Notes: generated by a model from the letters alone, not told the origin. Shown: positions 45,301 through 56,723, counted from the first letter of the stretch. The stretch: 64,000 nucleotides of DNA from Russula earlei (GCA_025769875.1 JAGFNK010000178.1:1-64000); one strand, 5' to 3'. Numbers and translations: made by a program.

Positions 45301-47340
45301 GGCCTCCCAATTCTCTGACACTGACTATCTCTCAGATCACCCAGGGTGCCTCCCAGTCAAATCGTTAATACCCCGACCACAGCATCCCCACTAGGGAGAC
45401 CCGTGCGATTTTAGGTGCACTGACAGTTTCTTGCTTCATACCTTCGGAAACCCCACGACGCGAGAATGCAAGCCTCCTTCGACCATTTGCAACGTCGCCC
45501 GTGTGTCTTCCCAGCCGCGCTGAAAGAAAACAGTAGGAAATGGCAGTGGCTCTTGCATACAGTTGCGGCGACGTCTCCGGCTGCGGTCGGCATTGCATGG
45601 GAATGTTTCAACACCGCGCCATCTCGCATGTTGAGAGTGCCTGGGCGTTTGCCTGCGCGCCTTTCATGATCGTTCAAAACTGACAGGTGTTTGTTCCTCG
45701 TCCACGACAAAGTCGGCAAAGACTGCGGATCGCTCCCCGGTGTTGCCAACGTCGCGTGTCTGGCCGGCAGCTGCATTGTCTGCCGCTATCTCAGCGGATA
45801 TCTTCTCGCCCCCGATGGCGCCGCACCAGCTGCATCTGCTAGCACCGGAAAGTTTCAGAGTCTGACATACTTGGCACGGAGGGCCACATACGGGAGAGTA
45901 CTGTCTACCAGCTCAAACACGTCTTACCATGGAGGAACTGAGCGCTGTGATCGCTGTCCTCTACTGGCGGCAGTATCCGAAACCAGCTCTAATGACGAAC
46001 ATACTGTACGGTTACATACCTTCCCAACGAACTTCGGGCTCATATAAACGCTCATCTTTGGACTTACGGACGTCTTCCAATTTTTCTTTTTTCTTTTGTA
46101 TTTGATTTATGTCACCTTCGACCCGTTGTTTTAGAAAGGTATAATTGACAGGACGTTCCCATGGTTGTGCATCGTGTGGCGGATTCATGCCGTAATGATA
46201 TCTATCTCAGTCTCAGCGGTGATGCAGACTCGGAGCGTCGCATATCGGCCCCGGAATGAACTGCATCACGGTATTGCTGTTATTCTCACCTCTTGGTGGT
46301 TTTCCAGAAGTGACCTAGTGACCACCCATAATGCAAACTCGACGCTCGCCCTGCGCTAGCACAGTAGTAGCACTCCAAGTTACGTACCAACCACATCATC
46401 CACGAAGTTGCGAACCACGCGTTGCAAGGCGCGCCCACCACTTAGCCGAACGCTTTGTCCCTGATACGGCCGCCGGAACGCCCATCTTTTTTTTTTTTCT
46501 TCCAGTATTTCCCCGGCATCAGGAGCGGAGACTGCGGAGTAGTGGAGTCAATTCGGAGTTTACGAACTTGGCAACTTAGCTCATCTCATCGTGCGTGACT
46601 ATTAGATAGCATGACGATCTTTTCCCCATGAAAGTATGCTCGATTCCTAAACGCTGTTCAGTACCACCGAATTATCTTCTCTCCGGAAGGTGACCTGTCA
46701 GATCGATGGTCTTTGTATGGGAGGATGCCAGTGATGATCCATATTTTGGTGGCGCTTATTCACTTCAACGGAGTTCGAAATACTATTCAATTATCTGCCA
46801 CGTTTATCTCCTAAAGTTCATATCACGGGGAGCTCCCAAAAAGGGGGTCATGAATCCCCCCGAAAACCTCTCTTTTTTTTTAAGCTGGGAAATGACTTGC
46901 AGTGGATACACACGGGTTCATTTCCAGCATCATAAAGTTGTGTTCTTTTCCTGTGAATTTTTATAATGTGAAAGAGAAGGGACGAAGGCAGGAATAAGCT
47001 TATTTCAAATATTTGTCTTATCTACGCTTATCGTCATTGTAACCCGATTTGGCTAATTTCGGGTTACTCAGCGGCACAACTCGGGCGACGCTAACTACCT
47101 CTTCGAGCATGACAATCCTTTCAAGTTGGTACAGTCGACGACGTACACCTTCGGAGGGAACTGTGGAAAGTGGCGCGTGGGTTCGGAAGGTCAGGAGGGA
47201 GTTTGACCTCTAACAAGGCGAAGATCAGATGGACATCCCATGTGCCGATGAATTTTACTTGGTACCGGTTATGACGCCCATCATATAAAAGCTGACTGTA
47301 TCCAGGCAACTCAACACACCAACGAGACCTTGGCCCCATC
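42308..47340. other. Gene-poor 5-kb interval; only weak reading frames
   Basis: No recognised protein, RNA or mobile element. A minus-strand frame at 43266-42766 (166 codons, with KVVEGLGRVAEVEG and DYVLGYIIWS-like hydrophobic text) is the longest; it has no known domain. Others (44053-44298, 45272-44883, 46706-46966) overlap frames on the opposite strand. A strong hairpin lies at 45259-45312. A/T-rich T-tracts occur near 43745-43800, 46080-46110 and 46480. Decayed transposon DNA or a lineage-specific gene is possible. Confidence 0.4.
45259..45312. repeat. Perfect 20-bp inverted repeat (hairpin) with 14-bp spacer
   Basis: The left arm AATTGGGAGGCCATTATAAT at 45259-45278 is exactly matched by the complementary right arm at 45293-45312, with spacer GTCATTATAACGGC. 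The spacer itself repeats the CATTATAA theme. It could be a small palindromic mobile relic, a cruciform-prone site, or part of a transcript hairpin. Confidence 0.9.
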
Positions 47341-48694
47341 ATGGTCGCCCGACTTTCTTTCTTTGTGTCTGTCCTCTTGGCACTGCGGGCATATTCCTCA
47401 CCCTCTTCTCCCGCGGCGGCTCTCGCGTCGCAGTGTTCACTCTCTTTCAGTACCACACTCCCTTTCCCTCCAGCGGCCGTTGCCAATGCTGGAACACAAT
47501 CCTTTATAAAATCACACTGGTCTCTCCTAAACGGCGGTTTCGAAGCTGGTGCTGCGAACCTCGCTTTCGTCAGTGATCCTTTCCCAAATGCCCCCGCACC
47601 CGGCTGCGCGCCCGGGTCCGGTCCCGTGCTAGAGGTACAGTACAACGCCGGCAGCTATGACCTTAACACCAACGGTGGCGCGCAATTCTACTCCTTGTGG
47701 AACACGGGCAAAGGCGCAGTCCAGACCATGATGGTCTCTTACGAGGTTGCGTTCGAGAATGGGTTCGACTGGGTCAAGGGCGGGAAGCTGCCTGGCTTGC
47801 GAGGCGGGCCGGACCTGAAAGGCTGCTCAGGTGGCAGACAATCAAACGGGACAAACTGCTTCAGCTCGCGCCTCATGTGGAGGACGAGCGGCGCCGGGGA
47901 GGGTGAGTCGTTTTTCTTGCTGGTCAATGTCGTGGTCCTCACGCAGCCGTGTGCAAAGTGTATGACTATGTTCCACGGACTGGCAACAACCTCTGCAGCT
48001 CCGCCGACGTATTGTGCAACGAGCAATATGGTACCAGCTTGAACCGAGGGTCTTTTCACTTCTCCCCCGGGCAGTATGGATCTATTTCTTTTCTTAATCC
48101 TGTGGCTGCTGTTGACGCACGGTCGAAGGTGGCACAGCGTCATCATGATGGTCAAGTTGAATAGTCTACCCAACGTCGCCGATGGAGAGGTGGCACTCTA
48201 GTAAGCGCTCCTTCTCTTGCAGCTTCCCAGCTCGTCTCAATGCTCGCGCGATGCCTTCCATCAGTTTCGATAATACTTTGGTTATATCGCGCAAAGATAT
48301 TCAATACCGTAGCGGCAGTATGATCACAGTTGGCGGCCTATATTTCTCGTAAGTCCCTCTCCGAACGAGATGGGTTTGAGTGTTGATCCGTATGCTTGCA
48401 GCACGTTCTATGGCGGTATGTGCACATAGCGCACCTGAGAAAAAGTGCTCACCGTTCTTCCTTGCAGGCTCTGACGCAACCTGGGCAACGACAAGTCTCA
48501 CCCATTCATATTTCCGCAATTTCGAATTATTTGCGGATTCCTCGTCCTCGCCCTCGCAACCGCCCCCGCCTTCGCCCCCTTCCTCGCCCTCGTCCTCGCC
48601 CTCATCCCCGTCCTCGCCCTCGTCCTCGCCCTCGTCCTCGCCTTCGAGATCCAAACATCGTCATCACAAATCAAAAACGCACAAGGGTGCATGA
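47341..48694 (+). CDS. Secreted polysaccharide lyase, PL14-like
   Basis: Six plus-strand exons: 47341-47902, 47959-48073, 48129-48200, 48265-48348, 48402-48415 (14 nt), 48468-48694; phases close on 357 aa. A signal peptide (MVARLSFFVSVLLALRAYSS) is followed by a beta-sandwich lyase domain with VQYNAGSYDLNTNGGAQFYS, VSYEVAFENGFDWVKGGKLP, GLRGG, a CSGG..NGTNCFSSRLMWR segment, VYDYVPRTGNN, WHSVIMMVKLN, LYFDNTLVISR and STFYGGSDATWATTS. These match the general plan of PL14-type alginate/glucuronan lyases, which cleave uronate polymers by beta-elimination. The tail is Ser-Pro rich (SSPSSPSSSPSSSPS) and ends in a basic His/Lys cluster, perhaps a wall-binding or glycosylated linker. Substrate is unproven. 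Confidence 0.82.
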
Positions 48695-49520
48695 AACGCA
48701 GGCCTATGTAACTGCATGTTGTGCATCGTACCTTCTTACCTTTCTTGGGGCAGGCCCAAGCTCAGCCGTTCTTTCTTTCTCGGTCGTTCTTTCGGCCAAT
48801 GATATCTTTTTATCTCTGGAGTTTCTCGGCTCACTGTATACCTTGATATTTATGTCCCTTCCAGCATGTCTTTGAGAGATATCTAGATAGTCCCTTGATG
48901 GGTTATCATGACCGCTAACGGCATGAAAAACAGTATATTTTGTTAAAACACCTTGACTGCCAACCGCATTTTGCTCACCGTCGGAAAGTCCTGGGGACTA
49001 TCCAACCCTTTTAGGCATCCCACAGTGGGGCATGACAGAAGTGGCAAAAGAGCGTGATCGGGCCATTAGTTGAAGAAAATCTCTCGATAGGCGGAGAGGA
49101 GAGATGGAGCACGGAGAATCAGTGGAGTTGCCCGGACATACATTATCATGTGCCGAGATTGAAAGAAAGTGCATCTTGATTTTGATTGCACCTAGCAGCC
49201 TAGCACACACACAAGAAAATATATAAAACTGTTAAGAACACAATTGCAAAACCACAGCATCTGAGCAACCAAGGAACTACATCCAACACCATGTCTGAGT
49301 AGTGTCAATTCAGTGATGGGTCTCAGTCAGCATGGAAGGGGGTTCAAAAGAAACTATCACCCATCAGCCAGGACTTCCTTGCGGCATCTTTCTAATCGAC
49401 CTGTGGTTGTGGTTGCGGTCGAGTCGGCTCGGACGCAAGGCAGGCTTTGTCATCGTCCTCCCTTCGAGGCGAGCATTATTTGAATTAGAAACCCGTCGAG
49501 CGACCGACGAGTCTTCATCC
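48695..49520. other. Intergenic region between PL14 gene and the 688-aa gene
   Basis: Contains the presumed 3' end of the lyase gene and the promoter of the next gene. A/T-rich around 48890-49260. A plus-strand frame at 49332-49520 runs open into the next gene but reads as non-conserved leader. No other feature was seen. Confidence 0.4.
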
Positions 49521-51711
49521 ATGTCAGACGTTTCCTCCTCCACCCCTTCCCTAACTCCCCAATCGACGGGAACCCAGGACTCTTCTCCCCGTGCACATAT
49601 AAAGAAAGCCCGCCCTCAAGCCTCGTTTTATCCAAATGTCAATGCCGCAAATAAGGAGCAGAAGCCATTCAGCCGAAGCGCGGCGAAGCGAGAAAGCGTC
49701 ATGGCCTTAGGCAGCATAGAGCATCTTCAGCATTACTTTACCAAGACGGGGCTTATCGCGAAGAAGGAGTACGTCGACCAGTTCTTATCGCGCACAGCTT
49801 CCACCTTAAGTGAAATGCAGGTCCAAAGCCCAGAGGAAGGGCCTTGTCCCCGCAATCGGATCCCTCAACACGCACGCCAAAGGAACCCCCTCTTTAAGCA
49901 GCCTTCCAGAACTCGAGCTACCCCCTTCACCCACTCTACCCCCCCAACCGGTATCCACATTCACACCCTACGTGAAAACCTTCGAAGTTGATCCGGAGAA
50001 CCTGCGGCCTGGCGTCACTCACGATCTGTCCGTCGTCGAGGACGTTTGGAGGTTTAACGCAAACGATAGCGTGCGAGCGCCGGACCCAAGCCTACTCAGT
50101 GCTCACGCGCCCCCGACGAGTGGCGCCCTTGGTGGTGGCGGCGGTGGCTTCGACGTGCTGCGTGCGCTCAAGGTGACGACGCACGCGATCCGCTCCGTCC
50201 GTAACTACTTGCTCTCCCTCCCCGACGAGCACGGCGTTAGCAGGTCACGGCCCCGGCAGAGCTTCCGCCCCGCGTCGCTCTCCACGAGCGAGCCGCAAAA
50301 ACGGCGCGTCTCCACGGGCTCGGGACGCAACGACCCGGTCGCAAGGATTCGCAGCGCGGCGCTGGACGTGCTCACCGTGCTGCGCGAGCTCGAGGAGAGC
50401 GCGCGGGTCCCCCTGTCGGACGACGCGTACGACGCGGGGAGCGATCGTAGCGCGCAGTCTGGCGTCGCGTCGCCCGCCGAGCTGTCGGATGCGCCGAACG
50501 ACGTGTCGTTCTCCGTTTCGGTCATGCGGGTGGGCGGGTGGCGCGAGTCGATCCTAGTCTGGGACGAGGAAGAGGACGATTTCAACGTGGACGAAGAGAG
50601 CGAACGCGTGCCGCGCGAGCGGTGGGACGAAAGGCTTGTGCTCGGTAGTGGGTGGCTCTACAAGCAGGATATCAAGGTCGAGGAACTGGAGAAGCAGCAG
50701 GACGCTGTAGCGCACTACCTCGACACCGTTGACGAAGTGTTGTTCGGCGGGCGCAAGCGCGGTGTCAGGGGATGGGCGTCCGAGCAGGAGGGGCGAGGGA
50801 AGGGCCGGCGGACGAGTGGCCCATTGCCTGATCCCAACTCCACCGCGTCTACCACAGACGCAGTCGTGAGCGGCGGCTCCTCTCGGCATGTGGCATCCGT
50901 GGATGTGCTAGACGTCATGCAGGATCTCGCTCTCACGGAGGAGGAGCCAGAGACCCTCCAGACCCTTGCGGAGGAAGAGGTCGATGGCGACTTGCACGAT
51001 GACGATGCATCCAGTGTGGACGACAACGCTCTCCCACGGTGGGCGCAGCGCAGCGCATTCCCCGAGGGTGAGCTCGAGCGCACGCATGCGCTGCTCATCG
51101 CGCTGCTTCCTGCATTTCTCCTGCAGCATCTGCCGACCTCGCCAGATCGGGCGAAAATACTGAATGCTTTGTCTTCCGGTCAACTCCTCTGCATCGCATA
51201 CAACTTCGGTGTGCGACAGTCCAGAAAGCCTTGGGGATACATCAATGATGACTCGATCCACGATATCGTTGCGCTCGAAGACGCGCTCTCGGTGTCTGGG
51301 GCTGATGGGTCACAAACGGAGACAGGCCGCAAGGGTTGGACGTTCAGGCGCACGGACAACCTTCGCTTATGGGGCGCGTAAGTCCGCCCGTTCTAACCCT
51401 CTACTTTTACCATGTGTTACCTGTGCTCACAAAAATGTCGTCTACGCAGCGCTCTGAGGCTGCGCTATATGCTGCCCATTGTCTCCCCTGCCACGCCAGA
51501 TGTGCCGACAACGTTGAGAGCAGACCAAATGGGCGCTGAACCCGCGCCGGCATCTCGGTCGGCTGCGACTCCCAAGACCTCGGATGCACCGTTCTTTTTT
51601 GATGCGCGCGTCGTCGCACGTCGAGGTGATGGTTGGGAAGACATGCTTGAGCGCACCCTCCTACGCTGGACATCGGCGGTAGTCGAGGAGCGTCGGAATC
51701 ATTCTGGTTGA
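49521..51711 (+). CDS. Conserved-looking basidiomycete protein of unknown function (688 aa)
   Basis: Three plus-strand exons: 49521-49768, 49821-51377, 51450-51711; phase sums close. Start MSDVSSSTPSLTPQSTGTQD; the first 70 residues are Ser/Pro-rich. A helical segment follows (GSIEHLQHYFTKTGLIAKKE), then a Pro linker, FDVLRALKVTTHAIRSVRNY and a Ser/Arg-rich loop. Next come helices with VLTVLRELEESARVPLSDDA and ERLVLGSGWLYKQDIKVEEL, an acidic stretch, and a C-terminal all-helical domain (LLIALLPAFLLQHLPTSPDR, GQLLCIAYNFGVRQSRKPWG, DNLRLWGAALRLRYMLPI, EDMLERTLLRWTSAVVEE). The C-terminal helix bundle vaguely recalls calponin-homology or Rab-GAP-like folds, but no family can be named. Probably a soluble cytoplasmic scaffold. 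Confidence 0.78.
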
Positions 51712-52131
51712 TCGAACTGACTTTTTTTTTTTCTTATTCTCTCATCTCTCTCCCTGCCTTCCCCCTCCCTCTCTGTGTGGCTTGTTAAATAGCCGAAGGA
51801 TACCCTGCTCTACCAACACCTCATTGTCCCGCCACTCGTTTCGTTTGACCGGATTGATGCGTCGATATATTATGCGTAATGTTTCTCCTCTTTATCACTG
51901 TTATTATCCGTGTCCCTGGGTTACCGCCGAAGTCAATGTTGATACCTTATCAAACACAATACAGACTCGCTCTCCTCTAGTAAATATCATTGCCTGCAAT
52001 CCAATATCTGATGTGACGAGATTCTGAGTTGAGCTGAGGCGGAGAGACCGGCCTGATAATCAAACGATTGATGTGATCTCGCTCGCTCAGGCTCAGAGGA
52101 ACACACGACTCATCGCAAACCAAAGCTGCGC
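51712..52131. promoter_or_regulatory. Intergenic region upstream of TAZ1
   Basis: T-tract at 51721-51733 and C/T-rich sequence at 51737-51776, then ordinary DNA. It serves as terminator of the upstream gene and promoter of TAZ1. No distinct motif can be assigned. Confidence 0.35.
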
Positions 52132-52650
52132 ATGCAGCGGTTTCTCTCTGCGGCTACCGTCACTTCCGTCGGGCTCACATGCAAAGCATACCTCAACTGC
52201 GGTCTCTGTTCCATCTCAGTCCGTGGCCTCCCTCATCTCCTGGATGCGCTGAACAGCCCGGAGAGACAGAGTGGACAGGGCATCGTCACGGGTGAGGCCA
52301 CCTTTTCTCCCCTCCTCGCCTATCGTGCTGAGTGTCCTCCTTCCCATTTCCAACAATCGCACGCATTTGGGTCGCACAAAAAGTCTCTAATCACCTCTCG
52401 ACGTGCGCCATTTTTTTTCCCGCTTTCTCTCCCACCTGCAAGGCATACTGCCAAAACGGCTCCCCATCATCCTAACGAAGAAAAAGGATAAACGCTCAAC
52501 GAACGCACGTCTGTGCACGTCCCTCTTTCCAGTCTCGACGACCCGCTCGTCTGGGGCGCCCTCCCGGCGCGGACGTACTTGCGCCCTCACACGACGCGCT
52601 GGACGCTCGGCGCATCGGACATCATATTCACGAATCCGTACGGACCCGCC

Positions 52651-52691
<41 letters not shown>

Positions 52692-53626
52692 CCCTCCCCA
52701 CGCATCTGATCCGACGACGCCGCGCGGCTCGTGCCGCCCATGCAGAGTATTTTCGGCCTTCTTTCGGAAGGGTCAGGTCGTCGAGACGTTTCGCGGCGCG
52801 GGCGTATACCAACCCGCCGTCGACGCCGCGATAGAGAAGCTGCGTTCCGGCGCGTGGGTGCGTCCGTCTCTTCCGTTGTGTTTGATTGTGCTCCTGATCT
52901 ACGCCGCGCTGGCACCGCCGCGCTTCGCCGCGTGCCCACGACCGAACATCTACAGCTCCACCTCTTTGCGGAGGGTAAGGTCTGTCAATCCCACACGTAC
53001 AGGGCGGATCCACGGACGGGTGTCACGCGATTACAGCGCTTCAAGTGGGGAATGTAAGTACATCCATCGATTTCTCTCCTACCACGGGTCCCTCGCCCAT
53101 CGTTCCCACCAACTACAATGCATCTTTTTTGACATTTTCCATCACCGCTTACTTCACCCATTCTCGATTCACGCTGCCCTCTGGGCCATGTCATTCAGCG
53201 GCCGTATCCTCATGGAGACGCCCCGGCCTCCCACGATCATCCCCATGTGGCTCACTGGTAGGCTCATTTCCGTGACCGTGATTCCACATTCGAACAACGA
53301 ATAGCTGACCACTCCGATCCCCCACCCGGCCTCATGCTTTGATCCGCCCACCATTCGTCGTCTGAACCCCGACAGGGTTCGATGACCTCATGCCAGAAGG
53401 CCGACGCTCGCCGTGGAAGTACCTGCCTCACCCAGGCGTCCGCCTGAGCGTGACGTTCGGCGCGCCAATACCGCCCGCGGCCGTGCATGCCACGCTTGGA
53501 GAGCAGGAGAAGAAGCGGGTCGATGTGGAGACGCGCATGGCGCTGACGGATCTGGTGCAGCGTGCGGTGGAGGACCTCGGTCGAAAGGTGTCGGGAGACC
53601 TGCTCATTGGGCCGCCACGGGAATAG
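52132..53626 (+). CDS. TAZ1: Tafazzin: mitochondrial cardiolipin transacylase
   Basis: Seven plus-strand exons: 52132-52291, 52384-52402 (19 nt), 52533-52637, 52746-52857, 52956-53053, 53199-53257, 53376-53626; phases close on 267 aa. The acyltransferase NHx4D motif is SNHLSTLD (H57, D62) and is created by the 19-nt exon. Then come DDPLVWGALPARTYLRPHTT, RWTLGASDIIFTNP, VVETFRGAGVYQ, the FPEG-like block LHLFAEGKVCQ, RLQRFKWGIGRILMETP, IIPMWLTGFDDLMPE and VRLSVTFGAPIP. Tafazzins move acyl chains between phospholipids to mature cardiolipin on mitochondrial membranes. The length is usual for fungal members without long C-terminal tails. Intron 3 contains a (CT)n run of about 36 bp. Confidence 0.92.
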
Positions 53627-54436
53627 CAGGAGGAGAGCGGACATGGATCGGATATTTGAGATAGAAACGGTATGGACATAATAATACTCCCCCTCTTTTT
53701 TTTTTTCCGGCCCTTCTTTTTTTAAGAAAGCTCTGTTTCTGTCCCGCTGATGCACCCCTCACGGGCACCCTTGGCTCCACTCACAATCCTCGATCCGTCC
53801 GCTTCGTGGAGGCGCTTGAAGTTGAACGCGTCCGCGTCACGAGGACTCGAGCCCGTCCATGCCGACTTTTCTGCTCGCCACGGCGGCAGGTTCGGGAATC
53901 CGCATCCCAAACCGAGCGAGCGAGAGACAGAAAGCTAGCCACGCAGTGCCCGCATAATTTCGCAACTTTGTGTCCCGCCCCTGGGGCGATCATGACTACC
54001 CGTGGGGCCCGTCGAGAGGGGCCTGTCCATTGCCGGCCTCGGGCTTCTTCAGGTTCCTGGTGCAAATTTTACGTGAGCCAGCCTCCTTTTGACGGAAACG
54101 CAGATCGTGGGCCCTTTGTGTGGTCGCGGTCGTCGCTTGACGTACGCACCCTTGTCGACCGTGGGCACGTCCGAGGTATCTCCCCCACGCGCTTGTGCGG
54201 TGTCACCGCCAGCGTACCAACTCGAGGGGTAAGGATTCGTGATCATTGTGGGTATAAATACGCGAATGCTACAAAGCAGATGAACAGAAGGTCCGTGGCG
54301 TTATGAGTGGAACGGTCTAGGGACGTGATCATGAACGACAAATGTTCGAGTTTATGTGGCTAACGCGGCACCGGGAAAGAGGTCCACACGACACGGCTGC
54401 AGCTCGTCCGCGCGAGGGTGCAAAGAAAAGCTGAAA
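53627..54436. other. Intergenic region between convergent TAZ1 and cation-exchanger genes
   Basis: The two flanking genes converge here, so this holds both 3' regions. Open frames on both strands overlap each other (for example 53806-54306 plus and 54065-53781 minus) and have no recognisable domain. T-tracts at 53696-53708 may be terminator-associated. Confidence 0.4.
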
Positions 54437-56627
54437 TTAGGAAAGCGACCGGGCGATCTCTTCCTGGCCCACGCCGTCCGCGATCGCCCTTGCGACGGCT
54501 TCGCACGCGTTCATGATGCGGTTGTTGGCCTGGCCGGGGTAATACCACGCCGAAAGCGCCTGCGTAGTCGTGGACCCTTTCCTCAGCGGACCGCGCTCCG
54601 AGGCATAACAATCGAAAGAAAGGGGGACGAACGATCATGAGATAGTACGAGAACAGGACCCAACCCTCCGCCCAGTTCGTTTTGGCATCGGCCGTGACGT
54701 AGTTGACGAGGAAGCACGCGCCGACGAGGAGAACGACTTCGAACATATCTGCGACGTTCCTTTCGGCCCGGGTGTCCAATCACGAGAGAGGTGTCTCTTA
54801 CCAAAGAGCATGTGCATGGGCTTGTTCAGCCACCAGCCAAGGAGCGTGAGGAGAGGCATCCAGAAAAGGAGGAACTGTATGCTCAGGTCGATCGCGCGGG
54901 CCTCGGCGAGGAGATCCGGTGGCTCTGGGGGGCGGAAGAAGCGCCGCAGGCAGGAGCGGACGGAGAAGATGAGGGCGATGGTGCCGTCGGCAGAAAAGGA
55001 TACGAATGGGAGGAGGACGATGCCGAACCACCTGCAGAGGAGAGTGAGCACACCGGACACGAGAGCGGCGAAAACGTGGGGGGGAGAACGCACTCTTCTT
55101 GGATGTCGGATTGTCTGCGCACAAACTCGATGCTGTCCACGAGCTGCGGGGGGAGAGAGATCACGTCAGAATGGAGCGACATGGGGTACACGGAGGGCGA
55201 AAGGGGCGATGGCCCCACACACGAATGCGGCTGTCACGGCCACGAGCGCAACGGTGACGGTCAGGAGGATGAGACAGGCCAAGGGATTGACGTCGGGTGT
55301 TGCCTCGGCAAGCTCGCGTTCCTTGAGGAGTGCTTCAGGGGGGACGTCGGGATGTGGCTGAAAAAGATCGTTCTGGCCCGGAGGATCGTGCAAGTAGAAG
55401 CGCGAGCAGACATAGCTACGGGGCGTGTCAGATAGGGTCAAGACCCGATGCGCGCCCGCGTTGTGAGGAGGGAACCAACATAATGAGGAGGATGACGGCG
55501 AAGCCGCGACTCATGCGGAGAATATCCCGCCTGAGGGAATCCGATGGACCAAAGGAGCCCCCGGCTCTGTCGGAAATACTGCCATCGATGGAAGCGAAGA
55601 AGGCGGCGGGAATGGTTAGTCCAAGGACACTGCCGTAGCTTGAGCACCTCCTCCCGAGATAAAGTACAAAAGGCACAGACCCAACTGTGAGAAGGGTGAG
55701 ATTCAACTGGGCGCGGTGAGGGTGTAGCTTCTGTTCCCATATTCTGGCGCCGCCCATGAGGAAGGCCGTTCCCGGGACGAGTAGCAAGTGCAGCAGAACG
55801 ACGCCTTGGGAATCGAGGGCCAATGTGAACACATTTCAAAATGGTACAAAGTCGAACGCTCACCTGTGATTGTGGATTGGAGAAGCTTGAGCCTACGTCC
55901 GGTCAGCTATGCCCTGCGGCGCGCAGATGCCAGGGACACATACTCGCATCGAACAAGGAGGATGACGCCGAGGGTCGCTTCGACGATGCTGGCGTCCACG
56001 AGGCAGCGTGAGAATGTGATGCGCATACAGAGCGGAAAATGGACGACGCACTTGTTCAACGTGATGACGATCAAGTCGCCCAGGTCGGGACCGCAGTACA
56101 TTGCGAGCTGCTCTCCGCCCCACTCGAATATTTTTTCGAGGGCTACGATTGAGAGGAAAGAGACTGGATAGAGGGACAGAAAGGAAAATAAATAAAAGAA
56201 CAGAGTTGCGACATACGCGCAAAGGTGAGCCCATGCGTCCATTCTTTCAAGTGGGACGCCCACGCAAGGGGGATGAAGATGAACAAAACATTCAGCCCTG
56301 ACTTATGGGTTGAGCGGGGGAGCGATTCGGATGGGAAGGAAACGGACATGAAGAGCAGACGATGGCTCGCGCGCTCCGCCTCCAGCTGATCCAAGGCCTG
56401 TCCTTCCCCGAGAAGCGAAGGAAGAAGCGACCGAGACGGACTGGATCCTTCGTGCGATGGCGCGGAAGTGTTGGGCCATCCTGCGCGACTTGGTCTTCGA
56501 AGGCCATGAAGGGAGAGTCGAGGACTCGGTTCAAGAACCTCGCCTCGAGGATATGGGAACGGGTACGTCCGGAGCCGGGAAACGCACACTGGCAAGGAGG
56601 TGGTGCGTCGAGTGACGGGGTAGACAT
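54437..56627 (-). CDS. CAX-type cation/proton exchanger with non-canonical second repeat
   Basis: Twelve minus-strand exons: 56627-56361, 56301-56217, 56163-56052, 55988-55944, 55892-55864 (29 nt), 55804-55681, 55629-55480, 55415-55223, 55143-55094, 55031-54802, 54748-54633, 54559-54437; phases close on 507 aa. A soluble N-tail (with RPWISWRRSARAI) leads to about 11 membrane segments: SGLNVLFIFIPLAW, LSFLSIVALEKIFEWGGEQL, LGDLIVITLNNIVEATLGVI, VVLLHLLLVPGTAFLMGGAR, VLGLTIPAAFFASID, WFGIVLLPFVSFSADGTIAL, LSIQFLLFWMPLLTLLGWWL, EVVLLVGACFLVNYVTADAK. The plan is that of vacuolar Ca2+/H+ exchangers, but the usual GNAAEH motif of repeat two is SFSADG here. Transport ability and ion are therefore uncertain. 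Several donors read GTC (GTCTGC, GTCTGT). Confidence 0.85.
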
Positions 56628-56723
56628 TCTATCATCTAGTTTGTCTAGTACAATGTTATTTCACGAGTGGACTCTGCGGTCCCGGCTACACTAAGACTCC
56701 TCCTAATGTCTACTAGACGCCGT

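Noticed and set aside
48201..48222. A 22-bp ultra-short intron in the PL14-like gene
   Set aside because: A 64-bp intron ending at 48264 uses the same donor, keeps frame and gives the better family text (LYFDNTLVIS).
52654..52690. (CT)n run as a regulatory element
   Set aside because: Ordinary microsatellite inside an intron of tafazzin; nothing else supports a role.
52387..53013. 208-codon minus-strand frame
   Set aside because: Antisense of tafazzin exons and its (CT)n intron repeat; the Arg-Glu run is the translated microsatellite.
54360..55218. Single-frame minus-strand proteins read straight through introns of the exchanger
   Set aside because: They contain correct exon text followed by intron translation; the spliced 12-exon model explains all of them.
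54791..55435. 214-codon plus-strand frame, acidic
   Set aside because: Antisense shadow of the cation-exchanger gene, whose minus-strand helices are clearly conserved.
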